From: Agilicoccus flavus
Lineage (GTDB): Bacteria; Actinomycetota; Actinomycetes; Actinomycetales; Dermatophilaceae
DNA: 63,495 nt
Direction: 5' to 3'
Assembly (NCBI RefSeq): GCF_014857905.1
Contig: NZ_JACYXE010000015.1
Location: 1-63,495, forward strand
A program made the position numbers and the translations under genes. Of this stretch, positions 33,177 through 46,343 are shown piece after piece. How positions within the stretch are numbered: position 1 is the first letter of the stretch; every line of letters starts with the position of its first letter. Below the pieces are notes generated by a model, which had not been told where the DNA came from, searched no databases, and saw only the letters and a list, made by a program, of their open reading frames with translations.

Positions 33177-34547
33177 TCAGTCGCCGGCGATCTGCGCGAG
33201 GAGCCGGTCCACGCGGTCGTCCTGCGCCGCGAACGGGTCCTTGCACGGGACGGTGCGGGGTGAGCCGTCGTTGAGGCGCAGGTGGGTCCAGTCGACGGTG
33301 TAGTCGCGGCCGGCGGCCCGCGCGGCCGACACGAAGGCGCCGCGCAGCGCGGCGCGCGTCGTCGCCGGCGGGGCCTCGACCGCGGCGCGGACCGCGGCGT
33401 CGTCGACGACGCGCGAGACCCGCCCCCGCTTCTCGTACAGCCCGAACACGCCCCGGTCGGGGTCGATGTCGTGGAAGGTGAGGTCGAGCTGCGCGAGGCG
33501 GGGGTCGTCGGGGCCCAGGCCGTGCTTGCTCGCGTAGCCGTCGAGGAGGCGCTGCTTGACGACCCAGTCGACGTCGCGGGCGAGCGGGGTGAGGTCGCCG
33601 GTCTCGACCGCGGTCAGCGCACGGTCCCACAGCTCGAGCACCGCCTCGTCGTGCTCCGCGGCGGCCCCGGTGCGCGCGACGAGCGCAGCGGCCCGCTCCT
33701 GGTACTCGCGCTGGATCTGCACGCCCGTCAGCTCCCGGCCGTCGACCAGGCCCACCCGGGCGCGGCCGGCCGGGTCGTGGCTGATGGCGCGGATCGCCTT
33801 CGGCGGGTTGGCGAGCCCGAGGTCGGGCATCGGCTCCCCCGTCTCGAGGAGGCGCAGGACGAGGTCGGTGGCGCCCACCTTGAGCCAGGTGGTCGTCTCG
33901 CTCATGTTGGAGTCGCCGACGATGACGTGCAGCCGGCGGTACAGCTCGGCGTCGGCGTGGGGTTCGTCGCGGGTGTTGATCATGGGCCGCGACCGGGTCG
34001 TCGCGCTGGACGCGCCCTCCCACATCACGTCCGCGCGCTGGCTGAGGCAGAACCGGGCGCCGCCCTCGCGCGGCGCGAGATGCCCGGCCCCGCAGATGAT
34101 CTGGCGGCTCATGAGGAACGGCACGAGCAGGTCGCCCAGCCGGGCGAGGTCCGTCGCCCGGGACACGAGGTAGTTCTCGTGGCAGCCGTAGGAGTTGCCG
34201 GCGGAGTCGACGTTGTTCTTGAAGAGGTAGATCGACCCGGCGAGCCCGTCGTCGCGCATCCGCTGCGTCGCCTCGGCCACGAGCGTGTTCATGATCGCCT
34301 GGCCGGCCCGGTCCTGGGCCACGAGGTCGAGGAGCCGGTCGCACTCGGCGGTCGCGTACTCGGGGTGGTTGCCGACGTCGAGGTAGAGGCGGGCGCCGTT
34401 GGGCAGGAAGACGTTCGAGCTGCGGCCCCACGCGACGATCCCGCGGAACATGTAGCGGGCCACCTCGTCGGGCGACAGGCGCCGGCGCCCGTCGTGGGTC
34501 GCCGTCACGCCGTACTCGGTCTCGATGCCGAAGATCCGCCGGTCCAT
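33177..34547 (-). CDS. pafA: Pup-protein ligase PafA
   Basis: 456-aa glutamine-synthetase-like enzyme that ATP-dependently joins the C-terminal Glu of Pup to substrate lysines. [12 protein letters not shown] carries metal-binding Glu; [16 protein letters not shown] holds the catalytic Asp; [20 protein letters not shown] and [20 protein letters not shown] are family blocks. It lies 21 bp after pup with no prcB/prcA between. A TAGGGT box 7 nt before the ATG suggests its own leaderless transcript in addition to read-through from pup. Confidence 0.95.
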   Translation of the reverse strand: MDRRIFGIETEYGVTATHDGRRRLSPDEVARYMFRGIVAWGRSSNVFLPNGARLYLDVGNHPEYATAECDRLLDLVAQDRAGQAIMNTLVAEATQRMRDDGLAGSIYLFKNNVDSAGNSYGCHENYLVSRATDLARLGDLLVPFLMSRQIICGAGHLAPREGGARFCLSQRADVMWEGASSATTRSRPMINTRDEPHADAELYRRLHVIVGDSNMSETTTWLKVGATDLVLRLLETGEPMPDLGLANPPKAIRAISHDPAGRARVGLVDGRELTGVQIQREYQERAAALVARTGAAAEHDEAVLELWDRALTAVETGDLTPLARDVDWVVKQRLLDGYASKHGLGPDDPRLAQLDLTFHDIDPDRGVFGLYEKRGRVSRVVDDAAVRAAVEAPPATTRAALRGAFVSAARAAGRDYTVDWTHLRLNDGSPRTVPCKDPFAAQDDRVDRLLAQIAGD

Positions 34548-34554
34548 GGGGGCG

Positions 34555-34560
34555 ACCCTA
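34555..34560 (-). promoter_or_regulatory. -10 box of pafA
   Basis: TAGGGT on the minus strand, 7 nt before the pafA ATG, within the 21-bp pup-pafA gap. Confidence 0.45.
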
Positions 34561-34568
34561 CCGGGGCG

Positions 34569-34775
34569 TCACTGACCGCCCTTCTGGACGAACCCGCTGA
34601 CGAACTCCTCCGCGTTCGACTCGAGCACGGCGTCGATCTCGTCGAGGACGTCGTCGATGTCGGCGTCCACCCGGGCCGCCTGCGCCTGGGCCTGGGGTGA
34701 GACCGCGGGCTCGGGTCCGTCGTCGGGCTCGTCGGGGCGTCGGGAGTGCTCGTCGAACTGCCGCTGTCCGGCCAT
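34569..34775 (-). CDS. pup: Prokaryotic ubiquitin-like protein Pup
   Basis: 68-aa intrinsically disordered protein modifier. The C-terminal half carries the Mpa-binding helix ([20 protein letters not shown]) and ends FVQKGGQ; the terminal Gln must be deamidated to Glu by Dop before ligation. AGGAG precedes the ATG and a TAGGCT -10 lies ~80 nt upstream. It is co-oriented with dop upstream and pafA downstream. Confidence 0.97.
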   Translation of the reverse strand: MAGQRQFDEHSRRPDEPDDGPEPAVSPQAQAQAARVDADIDDVLDEIDAVLESNAEEFVSGFVQKGGQ

Positions 34776-34855
34776 GGGTGCTCCTGATCACGTGGTCGAG
34801 GCCCGGGCGCAGAACCGGGCGAGGCGGGCGGGGCGGGCGCGTGACCGCCTCGTCC

Positions 34856-34861
34856 AGCCTA
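34856..34861 (-). promoter_or_regulatory. -10 box of pup-pafA
   Basis: TAGGCT on the minus strand in the dop-pup gap, giving a ~75-nt leader before pup. Confidence 0.4.
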
Positions 34862-34924
34862 GCGACGGCGGTCGCGGCGTCGGTCCCGGCGCCGGTCCCG
34901 GCGTCGGTCCCGGGACGGGTGGCG

Positions 34925-36484
34925 TCAGCCCGCGGTGAGGGCGGCGACGAGGGACGCCGCGTCGGGGCAGGCGTCGAGCAGGTCGCCGGCGAGGGAACGG
35001 GTCCCGCGCAGCGGCTCGGGCGTGCCGACCCACTGGCGGGCGCTCGTGCCGGCCGGGGCGAGGACCACCGACTCCCAGGAGGCGGCGACGACCTCGGGGC
35101 CGTAGCGGCGCACGCACTCGCCGCGGAACCACGCCCGGGTGCTCTCCGGGGCGTGGGTGACGGCGCGCGCGATCTCGTCGTCCGCGACGAGGCGGCGCAG
35201 GCGCCCCTTGGCCTCGAGCGTCCGGGCGAGGCCCTTGCCCGGGCGGACGTCGCTGAACTGGATGTCGACGGCCCGGAGGCGAGCGTCGTCCCAGGCCAGG
35301 TCGTCACGGTCGCGGTAGCGCTGAGCCAGGGCCAGCTTGGCGACCCAGTCGATGCGGTCCGCGCAGCTCGCCACGTCGCGGCGCAGGTCAGCCATCGTCT
35401 GCGCCCACAGCGTCATGACCTGTCGCGTGTCGGCGTCCGCACCGCCCGCGCCCTCTCCCGCGCCGCCCTCCTCGAGCATCGCGGCGACGGCCTCGTGGTA
35501 GGCCTCGAGGACGTCGAGGCCGGTCATCGACCGGCCGTCCGCGAGGTCGACGCGAGCGCGCAGGGTGGGGTCGTGCGAGACCGTGCGGATGGCGCGCACC
35601 GGGTCGGCGAGCGCGAGCGACGGGGCCCGGCCCCGCTCGATCGCCGCGAGCACGAGGCTCGTCGTCCCCGTCTTGAGCAGCGCGGCGACGTCGCACAGGT
35701 TGGCGTCGCCGACGATGACGTGCAGGCGGCGGTAGCGTTTCGCGACGGCATGCGGCTCGTCGCGGGTGTTGACGATGGGCCGCCGGAACGTTGTCTCCAG
35801 CCCCACCTCCGCCTCCATGAAGTCCGCGCGCGACGAGATCTGGTAACCGGCCAGCTGCGACTCCGGCCCGATGCCGACGCGACCGGCCCCGCAGAGGATC
35901 TGCCGGACCGCGAAGAAGGGCAGGAGGCCGGCCACGAGGTCGCCGAACGGCGTCTCGCGCGGGACGAGGTAGTTCTCGTGCGTCCCGTAGCTCGCGCCCT
36001 TGCCGTCGGTGTTGTTCTTGTACAGGTCGGGGACCTCGCCACCGCCCTCGTCCGTCGCCTGTTCCGCGAGCGCCGCGGCCGCCCGGGCCATGACGATCTC
36101 GCCGGCGCGGTCCCACACGATCGCCTCCCGCGGCGAGGCGACCTCCGGCGAGGAGTACTCGGGGTGGGCGTGGTCGACGTAGAGCCGCGCGCCGTTCGTC
36201 AGGACGACGTTGGCGACCATCGGGTCGTCCTCCCACTCGTCCGTGAGCTGGCTCGGGTGGGCCCGGTCCCGGTCGAGGTCGAAGCCGCGCGCGTCCGACA
36301 TCGGCGCCTCGCCGGCGTAGTCCCATCGCACGCGGGTGCCGCCGGCGGTGCGGGCGTAGGCCTGCACGACGCGCCCCGAGCCGACCATCGGGTTCGCGTG
36401 CGGCTTGCCCGGCACGCTGATCCCGTACTCGGTCTCGACCCCCATGACGCGGGCGACGGACACGGGCGGACGGGTCGGCTCCAT
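34925..36484 (-). CDS. dop: Pup deamidase/depupylase Dop
   Basis: 519-aa PafA relative that deamidates Pup-Gln and removes Pup from substrates. VMGVETEYGIS has the metal-binding Glu; LYVDHAHPEYSSPE the nucleophilic Asp region; the stretch VVQAYARTAGGTRVRWDYAG and following residues are the Dop-specific loop. DLYKNNTDGKGASYGTHENY and [20 protein letters not shown] are shared with PafA. The ATG sits 7 nt after a TAGGTT box, so a leaderless start at this codon is favoured over an inner GTG. Confidence 0.95.
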   Translation of the reverse strand: MEPTRPPVSVARVMGVETEYGISVPGKPHANPMVGSGRVVQAYARTAGGTRVRWDYAGEAPMSDARGFDLDRDRAHPSQLTDEWEDDPMVANVVLTNGARLYVDHAHPEYSSPEVASPREAIVWDRAGEIVMARAAAALAEQATDEGGGEVPDLYKNNTDGKGASYGTHENYLVPRETPFGDLVAGLLPFFAVRQILCGAGRVGIGPESQLAGYQISSRADFMEAEVGLETTFRRPIVNTRDEPHAVAKRYRRLHVIVGDANLCDVAALLKTGTTSLVLAAIERGRAPSLALADPVRAIRTVSHDPTLRARVDLADGRSMTGLDVLEAYHEAVAAMLEEGGAGEGAGGADADTRQVMTLWAQTMADLRRDVASCADRIDWVAKLALAQRYRDRDDLAWDDARLRAVDIQFSDVRPGKGLARTLEAKGRLRRLVADDEIARAVTHAPESTRAWFRGECVRRYGPEVVAASWESVVLAPAGTSARQWVGTPEPLRGTRSLAGDLLDACPDAASLVAALTAG

Positions 36485-36491
36485 GGGCGTC

Positions 36492-36497
36492 AACCTA
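36492..36497 (-). promoter_or_regulatory. -10 box of dop
   Basis: TAGGTT on the minus strand, 7 nt before the dop ATG. Confidence 0.5.
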
Positions 36498-36549
36498 CCG
36501 GCCGTCGCTCGCGCGCGGGTCGGTGGCGGCGCACCCGCGGCGCGCTGAG

Positions 36550-36555
36550 TAGGCT
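36550..36555 (+). promoter_or_regulatory. -10 box of the divergent prs-DUF3054 pair
   Basis: TAGGCT on the plus strand, ~39 nt before the prs ATG, back to back with the dop promoter. Confidence 0.4.
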
Positions 36556-36593
36556 GCCGACCAGGCCGTACCGAACGACCCGAGGTGGTCTGC

Positions 36594-37598
36594 ATGCGCG
36601 ACGTGATCGTCTTCTCCGGCAGCGCCCACGAGGGGCTGGCGCGCGCGATCTGCGACCACCTCGACGTCCCGTTGTCCCCCGTGGACATCCAACGGTTCAG
36701 CAACGACTGCCTCCAGGCGCAGCTCCTCGTCAACTGCCGCCAGCGCGACGTCTACATCGTGCAGCCGCTCGTGCCGCCGACGCAGGAGCACCTCGTCGAG
36801 CTGCTCATGATGATCGACGCCGCCCGCGGCGCGTCCGCGGCCCAGATCACCGCGGTCATCCCGCACTACGCCTACGCCCGGTCCGACAAGAAGGACGCCT
36901 CCCGCATCTCGATCGGTGGCCGGCTCGTGGCCGACATGCTCGTCACCGCCGGCGTCGACCGCGTCCTGACGATGGCCCTGCACGCACCCCAGGTGCACGG
37001 CTTCTTCTCGGTGCCCGTCGACCACCTCACCGCGATCGGGGTGCTCGCCGACCACTTCCGCGGCCGGGACCTCACCGACCACGTCGTCGTCTCCCCGGAC
37101 CTCGGCAACGCCAAGACGGCCACCCAGTTCGCCCGGCTCCTCGGGCTGCCGGTGGCCGCGGGCAACAAGCAGCGCCTTGCCGACGACCGCGTCGAGATCG
37201 ACTCCATCGTGGGCGACGTCCACGGCAAGCCGGCGATCGTCCTCGACGACGAGATCGCGACGGGCGGCTCGATGATCGGCCTCCTCGACAAGCTCGGCGA
37301 GGCCGGCTGCCCGTCCGCCGCGATCGCCTGCACGCACGGGCTGTTCTCGGGTCGCGCCGTCGAGCGTCTCGGGTCGCACCCGCTCGTCACCGAGGTCGTC
37401 ACCACCGACACGGTGCCCTCGCCGCCCGACTTCCCCGCCCTGCGGGTGCGGTCGGTGGCCAAGCTGTTCGCCGAGGCGATCGCCCGCATCCACATCGGGG
37501 AGTCGGTGAGCAGCCTCTTCGACGGGGTCGACCCGCGCCACGCCCCGCCGCAACTCCGCCTCTCGTTCGCCGGCCACCACTCCGCCGGTCCCGCGTGA
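36594..37598 (+). CDS. prs: Ribose-phosphate pyrophosphokinase-like protein (divergent Prs)
   Basis: 334-aa PRPP synthetase homologue. Shared blocks: IVFSGSAHEGLARAICDHL, QRDVYIVQPLVPPTQEHLVE, AVIPHYAYARSDKKD and a PRPP-loop-like VLDDEIATGGSM. Two active-site parts differ from housekeeping enzymes: the flexible-loop KRR is KQR (AGNKQRLADD), and the canonical DDMxDTAGT loop is DDEIATGGS. It may be a second, specialised PRPP synthetase. The ATG after GAGGTGG was preferred to a GTG three codons upstream. It overlaps the DUF3054 gene by 4 bp and both lie inside the pupylation locus on the opposite strand. Confidence 0.8.
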   Translation: MRDVIVFSGSAHEGLARAICDHLDVPLSPVDIQRFSNDCLQAQLLVNCRQRDVYIVQPLVPPTQEHLVELLMMIDAARGASAAQITAVIPHYAYARSDKKDASRISIGGRLVADMLVTAGVDRVLTMALHAPQVHGFFSVPVDHLTAIGVLADHFRGRDLTDHVVVSPDLGNAKTATQFARLLGLPVAAGNKQRLADDRVEIDSIVGDVHGKPAIVLDDEIATGGSMIGLLDKLGEAGCPSAAIACTHGLFSGRAVERLGSHPLVTEVVTTDTVPSPPDFPALRVRSVAKLFAEAIARIHIGESVSSLFDGVDPRHAPPQLRLSFAGHHSAGPA

Positions 37599-37984
37599 GG
37601 CCTTCCCGGTCGGCGGCGCTCGCGGCGCTGCTCGACGCCGGCGTCCTCCTGCTGTTCGCCGCGCTCGGGCGGCGCAGCCACGGCGAGGGAGGCGCGCTGC
37701 TCGGGCTGTGGCAGACGGCGTGGCCGTTCCTCGCCGGGGCCGCCCTCGGCTGGCTCGTCGTCGCCGGGGCGCGCCGTCGGGCGCCGATCGGCGTGCGCGA
37801 CGGCGTCGTCGTCTGGGTGGCCACGGTCGCCGGCGGCATGGCCGTGCGCACGCTCACCGGGGCCGGGACGGCCCCCTCGTTCGTCGTCGTGGCCACCGTG
37901 GTCACCGGCGTCCTGCTGCTCGGTCGACGGGTCGTGGGCGCGGCGTGGTCCGCGCGACGCGCCGCGAGGTCGACGTCGGCCTGA
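37595..37984 (+). CDS. DUF3054 family membrane protein
   Basis: 129-aa protein with four hydrophobic segments (LAALLDAGVLLLFAALG, WPFLAGAALGWLVVAGA, VVVWVATVAGGMAVRTL, APSFVVVATVVTGVLLLG), the size and pattern of DUF3054. Function unknown. The GTG start overlaps the prs stop (GTGA), so the two are co-translated. Confidence 0.8.
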   Translation: MRPSRSAALAALLDAGVLLLFAALGRRSHGEGGALLGLWQTAWPFLAGAALGWLVVAGARRRAPIGVRDGVVVWVATVAGGMAVRTLTGAGTAPSFVVVATVVTGVLLLGRRVVGAAWSARRAARSTSA

Positions 37985-37990
37985 GGCTCC

Positions 37991-41955
<3,965 letters not shown>

Positions 41956-41972
41956 CGAGTTTGACCGCCCGG

Positions 41973-43097
41973 TCAGCTCACCGGGGGAGACGTGACCGGT
42001 CGGTCAGGATCGGGGCCCTCGGCGAGGTAGTGGTAGGCGTGGTGGGGCGTGAACCCGGCTGCGTCGTAGAGCGCCAGGGCCGCGGTGTTCGCCCGGAGCG
42101 TCTGCAGGTAGGCGAAGCGGGCCCCGGCGGCGCGGGCGCGGCCCAGGAGCAGACCCGTGACCACCCGCCCGAGACCCGCCCGCCGCGCGGAGGGCGCCAC
42201 CTCGATGCCCCCGATGCCGCACCAGTCGTCGGTGACGACGACGCGCCCGACGGCGGCGACGTCACCGCGGGGGCGGCGCAGGGTGAGGTACCGGGCCGGC
42301 ACGGCCCGCAGGACCGCGGCGGCCGCGGGGTCGTCGGCGGCGCTCCCGCCGCGGGTCAGCGAGAACCAGGCACTGTCGGGCTCGTCGGCCCACCCGACCT
42401 CCAGGCCCGGGGGCACGTCGCCGGGCGTCGCCGACCCGCCGCTGCACCCATCGTCCGACCCGCCGTCGGACCCGTCGTCCTCGGGCAGGGCGAGTCGGCG
42501 CAGGTCGGTGACGAGCACGAGGGTCTCGTCGACCGGACGCCACCCCCGCCCGCGCAGGTCGGGGTCGAGGCCGCTCGGGTCGGACCCGTCGAGCTCGAGC
42601 GGGACGTGCAGCCGGGCGGTCAGGCCGCGGTCGCGGTAGAACGCCCGCACCGCGTCCAGGGCCTCCTCGAGGGGGACGCCCGGGTCGCCGACCGTGAGGG
42701 CCGAGTTCGCCCGGCCCGTCCAGCCGCCGCCGGCGCGCAGGAGCCAGCCACCGAGGCGGGTCTGCTCCACACCGGGCCAGCCTCGGGCGGCGATCCGTTC
42801 GATCGCGGCGGGCGACGAGACGGGCCGGACCGCGCGCGGCGGGACGACGCGGGTGGCGGCGATCGCGTCGGCGGGGACGACGACGAGCGGCCCGTCGTCG
42901 GGCAGGACCCGCACCGCCGGTGAACCGTGCCGGCCGACCGGGCCGGGGCGCCCCCGGCAGGAGTCGACGTCGAGGCCGACGACGTCGGCGACCGAACCGT
43001 CCGGGCGGCGGTGGCGGACCACCAGGCGCGGACGGGGGTGGCGCAGATCCTCGGTGACGTCGACGAGCCGGTCGACGTCGGCGACGGGATCGGTCAC
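41973..43097 (-). CDS. GNAT family N-acetyltransferase
   Basis: 374-aa protein. The C-terminal ~130 residues are a GNAT domain with GIEVAPSARRAGLGRVVTGL as the acetyl-CoA loop and ANTAALALYDAAGF. The N-terminal part (VTEDLRHPRPRLVVRHRRPD; PGVEQTRLGGWLLRAGGGWT GRANSAL) matches the paired domain found with such acetyltransferases in actinobacteria. Substrate unknown. The GTG start overlaps the HAD gene stop by 4 bp; longer upstream readings run inside that gene. Confidence 0.85.
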   Translation of the reverse strand: MTDPVADVDRLVDVTEDLRHPRPRLVVRHRRPDGSVADVVGLDVDSCRGRPGPVGRHGSPAVRVLPDDGPLVVVPADAIAATRVVPPRAVRPVSSPAAIERIAARGWPGVEQTRLGGWLLRAGGGWTGRANSALTVGDPGVPLEEALDAVRAFYRDRGLTARLHVPLELDGSDPSGLDPDLRGRGWRPVDETLVLVTDLRRLALPEDDGSDGGSDDGCSGGSATPGDVPPGLEVGWADEPDSAWFSLTRGGSAADDPAAAAVLRAVPARYLTLRRPRGDVAAVGRVVVTDDWCGIGGIEVAPSARRAGLGRVVTGLLLGRARAAGARFAYLQTLRANTAALALYDAAGFTPHHAYHYLAEGPDPDRPVTSPPVS

Positions 43098-43831
43098 GGT
43101 GCGGAGGGGGCGGTCGCCGCGAGGAGGTCGCGGGCGCGCAGCCCCTCCAGGGTCTTCCGGTGGAACAGGCCGTCGGCCGGCGGCACGGCGACGACGTGCG
43201 GGACGACGATGGTGCGGGCGCCCGCGGCGAGCGCGGACGCCGACCCGGTGCTCGAGTCCTCGATGGCCACGCAGTCGCCGATGTCGACGCCGAGGGCGGC
43301 GGCCGCGGTGAGGTAGGGCTCGGGATCGGGCTTGCCCCGCGTCACCTCGTCGCCGGTGACGATGGCGGCGAACACGCCGTCCGGCAGCGTGGCCACGAGC
43401 GCGTCGACCATGGGCCGCCACGACATCGTCACGAGGGCGCACGGGACGCCCAGGTCGCCGAGCTCGGCGAGGAGCTCGCGGGCTCCGGGCCGCCACGGGA
43501 GGCGCCGGCTCAGCGCGGCGATGACACCGCTCTGCAGCTCATCGACGATCTCCAACGGGGTGAGGGTCACCGGCGTGTGTGCGCGGATGTACTCGGCCGA
43601 GACGAGCAGGGGGTTCCCGACCAGCGAGTGGGCGTCCGCCTCGGTCCACGTGCCCCCGAACCGCTCGACGAGCCGGTGCTCCTGCTCGATCCAGTAGGGC
43701 TCGGTGTCGACGAGCGTGCCGTCCATGTCCCACAGGACCGCGGCCGGCAGCTCGTGCGGATCGCCACCGGCGGCGGAGGGCGGCGCGCCGCCGACGGCCT
43801 CGGTGGACGGGGTGGACGGGGTGGCACTCAT
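43094..43831 (-). CDS. HAD family hydrolase (beta-phosphoglucomutase-like)
   Basis: 245-aa subfamily IA HAD phosphatase. Motif I WDMDGTLVDTEPYW, motif II CALVTMSWRP, motif III/IV GKPDPEPYL and IEDSSTGSASALAAG. The cap region is helical. Substrate is a phosphorylated sugar or nucleotide, not defined by sequence. TAGCAT lies ~30 nt upstream as a -10 box. Confidence 0.9.
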   Translation of the reverse strand: MSATPSTPSTEAVGGAPPSAAGGDPHELPAAVLWDMDGTLVDTEPYWIEQEHRLVERFGGTWTEADAHSLVGNPLLVSAEYIRAHTPVTLTPLEIVDELQSGVIAALSRRLPWRPGARELLAELGDLGVPCALVTMSWRPMVDALVATLPDGVFAAIVTGDEVTRGKPDPEPYLTAAAALGVDIGDCVAIEDSSTGSASALAAGARTIVVPHVVAVPPADGLFHRKTLEGLRARDLLAATAPSAP

Positions 43832-43918
43832 GCTGTCGTGCTCCGGCTGGTCACCCCCGCGATGCTAGCGAAGCCCCTCGGACGGGGGTGCACGCCCCGG
43901 GCCCGCGCACGGGGTTCG

Positions 43919-43924
43919 TACGCT
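43919..43924 (+). promoter_or_regulatory. -10 box before the polyproline small ORF
   Basis: TACGCT on the plus strand, 6 nt before the ATG of the 25-codon ORF. Confidence 0.35.
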
Positions 43925-43930
43925 GGGGGG

Positions 43931-44008
43931 ATGACTGCACGACACGCGAGCCCGGCGGCGGCACCCCCGCCCCCGCAGCGCCGCCGGCGACGACAGGCCC
44001 AGCGGTGA
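43931..44008 (+). CDS. Possible 25-aa leader peptide (Pro/Arg-rich) coupled to PAC2
   Basis: ATG to TGA, 25 aa, with four consecutive prolines followed closely by five arginines (AAAPPPPQRRRRRQAQR). Its stop overlaps the GTG of the PAC2 gene by 4 nt. Runs of Pro stall ribosomes when EF-P is limiting, so it may act as a regulatory leader. It could also be the non-coding-like 5' end of a transcript. Not recognised as a known peptide. Confidence 0.3.
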   Translation: MTARHASPAAAPPPPQRRRRRQAQR

Positions 44009-44874
44009 TCGAGTTCGACGACCTCCCCGACCTCGTCGACCCGGTCGTCATCGCCGCGTTCGAGGGCTGGAACGACGCCGGGGAGGCGGCCTCCTCCCTC
44101 GTCGAGCACCTCGCCCAGCTGTGGGACGCGGTGCCCGTCGCCGCCATCGATCCCGAGGACTACTACGACTTCCAGGTCAACCGGCCGCGCGTGGCGAACG
44201 AGGACGGACGCCGGCGCCTGTCGTGGCCGACGACCCGCCTGCTGCACGCCCCGCGGGCGCTGGGCGGCCGCGACGTCATCCTCGTCCAGGGCATCGAGCC
44301 GTCGACGCGGTGGCGCAGCTTCGTCGTCGAACTGCTCGAGGCGATCACTGACATCGACGCCGTCCTCGTCGTCGCGCTCGGGGCGCTGCTCGCCGACGTG
44401 CCGCACACGCGGCCGTGCCCGGTGTCCGTGTTCTCGGAGGACGCCCGGCTCACGCATCGCCTCGGGCTCGAGGAGCCGACGTACGAGGGCCCGACGGGCA
44501 TCGTCGGCGTGCTCGCCGACGCGGCCGCGCAGAACGACCTGCCGACCCTGTCCTGCTGGGTCTCGGTCCCCCACTACGCCGGCGGTACGCCGTCGCCCAA
44601 GGCGACCCTGGCCCTGCTGTCCCGCCTCGAGGACGTGCTCGAGGCGACCATCGACCGGGGCGAGCTCGAGGAGCTCTCGAAGGCGTGGGAGCGGGGGGTC
44701 GACGAGCTCGCGGCGAGCGACGAGGAGGTCAGCGAGTACGTCCAGGCCCTCGAGGAGGCCCAGGACACCGCCGACCACCCGGAGGCGAGCGGCGACGCCA
44801 TCGCCCGCGAGTTCGAGCGCTACCTGCGCCGACGCGACGACCCCGGCGAGACGGACCGACCGGCGGGCTCCTGA
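44005..44874 (+). CDS. PAC2 family protein
   Basis: 289-aa protein of the proteasome-assembly-chaperone-2-like family, widespread in actinobacteria, function unknown. Blocks: LVDPVVIAAFEGWNDAGEAA, VILVQGIEPSTRWRSF, VLVVALGALLADVPHTRPCP and GPTGIVGVLADAAAQNDLPT. The C-terminal ~80 residues are acidic and helical. The GTG was chosen by family N-terminus. It neighbours mshC as in other actinobacteria. Confidence 0.85.
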   Translation: MIEFDDLPDLVDPVVIAAFEGWNDAGEAASSLVEHLAQLWDAVPVAAIDPEDYYDFQVNRPRVANEDGRRRLSWPTTRLLHAPRALGGRDVILVQGIEPSTRWRSFVVELLEAITDIDAVLVVALGALLADVPHTRPCPVSVFSEDARLTHRLGLEEPTYEGPTGIVGVLADAAAQNDLPTLSCWVSVPHYAGGTPSPKATLALLSRLEDVLEATIDRGELEELSKAWERGVDELAASDEEVSEYVQALEEAQDTADHPEASGDAIAREFERYLRRRDDPGETDRPAGS

Positions 44875-44908
44875 CGGCCCACCCCTGACCCGGCGGGAGC
44901 GGGCCGGC

Positions 44909-44943
44909 CGACCGTCACCGGCGGCGGGCCGCCGCACCGGTCG
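44909..44943. terminator. Hairpin between PAC2 and mshC
   Basis: CGACCG/CGGTCG outer stem with a GGCGG/CCGCC inner stem between two convergent genes; likely a bidirectional terminator, no T-tract. Confidence 0.4.
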
Positions 44944-44964
44944 GGGGTCGGGGTCAGGTCGTGG

Positions 44965-46236
44965 TCAGGGGCGGACGCCCAGCAGAGCGTCGAGGGCGTC
45001 GCGGGTCAGGCCCGACCCGGAGGTGCGGGACGCGGCGTCGGAGCCGTCCCCGGCCCCCGGGGCGGCCGCGACCGCGGCGTCGACGGCGGCGAGGGCGCCG
45101 GCGGTGTCGAGGTCGTCGGCGAGCCGCTCACGCAGGGCGGCGAGCAGGGCCCGGGCCGCGTCCTCGTCGATCCGGTCGACGCCCTCTCGCCATGCCGCGA
45201 GCCGGTTCTCGGCGACGCGCAGGAGATCGTCGGTCCACTCCCACGGGGTGCGGTAGTGCTGCCCGAGGAGGACGAGGCGGATCGCGGCCGGGTCGACGCC
45301 GCCGGCCCGCAGCTTCGAGACGAGCACGAGGTTGCCCCGGGACTTGCTCATCTTGTGCCCGTCGAGCCCCACCATCTCCTGGTGGACGTACGCGCGGGCG
45401 AACGGACCGCCGTCGAGCGCGTCGGCCTGGACCGCGCTCATCTCGTGGTGCGGGAAGACGAGGTCGATGCCGCCGCCCTGGACGTCGAACGCGGGGCCGA
45501 GCTCGCCGGCGGCGATGTAGGTGCACTCGATGTGCCAGCCCGGGCGGCCCGCCGGCAGCCCGTCGACCTCCCAGGAGGGCTCACCGGGGCGCGCCGCCCG
45601 CCACAGGAGCGGGTCGAGGGCGTCGCGCTTCCCGGGGCGATCCGGGTCCCCGCCGCGGTCGGCGTAGACCTCGAGCATCTGCTCACGGGTCCAGCCGCTG
45701 ACGCCGCCGAGGTCCGGCCGCGCCGACACGTCGAGGTAGACGTCGGAGGAGTCCGCCTGCACGGCGTCGTCGTTGGGCACGAGGTAGGCGGCGCCGGAGT
45801 CGAGCAGCCGCCGGACGTCGGCGCCGATCCCCGCGATGCGCTCGACGACCCCGACGTAGGCCCGGGGGGCGAGGACGCGCAACGCGCTCATGTCGTCGCG
45901 GAAGAGCTGGATCTCGCGGGCGGCGAGCTCGCGCCAGTCGAGGCCGTCGCGCTGCGCCCGCTCGAGGAGCGGGTCGTCGACGTCCGTGACGTTCTGGACG
46001 TAGTCCACGTCGACCCCCGCGTCGCGCAGGACGCGGCCGAGGACGTCGAACGTCACGTAGGTGGCCGCGTGCCCGAGGTGCGTCGCGTCGTAGGGCGTGA
46101 TGCCGCAGACGTAGAGGCGGGCGGTGTCGCCCTCGGGGCGGATCGTGCGGGGACCGCCGGAGGCGCTGTCGTGGACGACCGGGAACCCTCCGCGTCCGGG
46201 AAGTGCGGGGACGGGGGGTGACGGCCAGGAATTCAC
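44965..46236 (-). CDS. mshC: Mycothiol ligase MshC (cysteine:GlcN-Ins ligase)
   Basis: 423-aa class I cysteinyl-tRNA-synthetase-like enzyme that ligates Cys to GlcN-Ins in mycothiol synthesis. [20 protein letters not shown] has the zinc Cys and HIGH-like motif; WHIECTYIA another zinc ligand; [11 protein letters not shown] is KMSKS. The anticodon-binding domain of CysRS is absent, as expected. The GTG start follows a TAGGCT box by 6 nt. Confidence 0.95.
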   Translation of the reverse strand: MNSWPSPPVPALPGRGGFPVVHDSASGGPRTIRPEGDTARLYVCGITPYDATHLGHAATYVTFDVLGRVLRDAGVDVDYVQNVTDVDDPLLERAQRDGLDWRELAAREIQLFRDDMSALRVLAPRAYVGVVERIAGIGADVRRLLDSGAAYLVPNDDAVQADSSDVYLDVSARPDLGGVSGWTREQMLEVYADRGGDPDRPGKRDALDPLLWRAARPGEPSWEVDGLPAGRPGWHIECTYIAAGELGPAFDVQGGGIDLVFPHHEMSAVQADALDGGPFARAYVHQEMVGLDGHKMSKSRGNLVLVSKLRAGGVDPAAIRLVLLGQHYRTPWEWTDDLLRVAENRLAAWREGVDRIDEDAARALLAALRERLADDLDTAGALAAVDAAVAAAPGAGDGSDAASRTSGSGLTRDALDALLGVRP

Positions 46237-46242
46237 GCCGAA

Positions 46243-46248
46243 AGCCTA
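46243..46248 (-). promoter_or_regulatory. -10 box of mshC
   Basis: TAGGCT on the minus strand, 6 nt before the GTG, giving a leaderless mRNA distinct from the SCO1664-type gene upstream. Confidence 0.5.
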
Positions 46249-46343
46249 ACCGGTGCCCCGGCGGCGCCCCCGTGCGCCCGGCCCGGGTCGTCCGTCGTGG
46301 CCGGGAGGTCGGGGAGGTCGGGGAGGTCGGGGAGGACGGGGCG

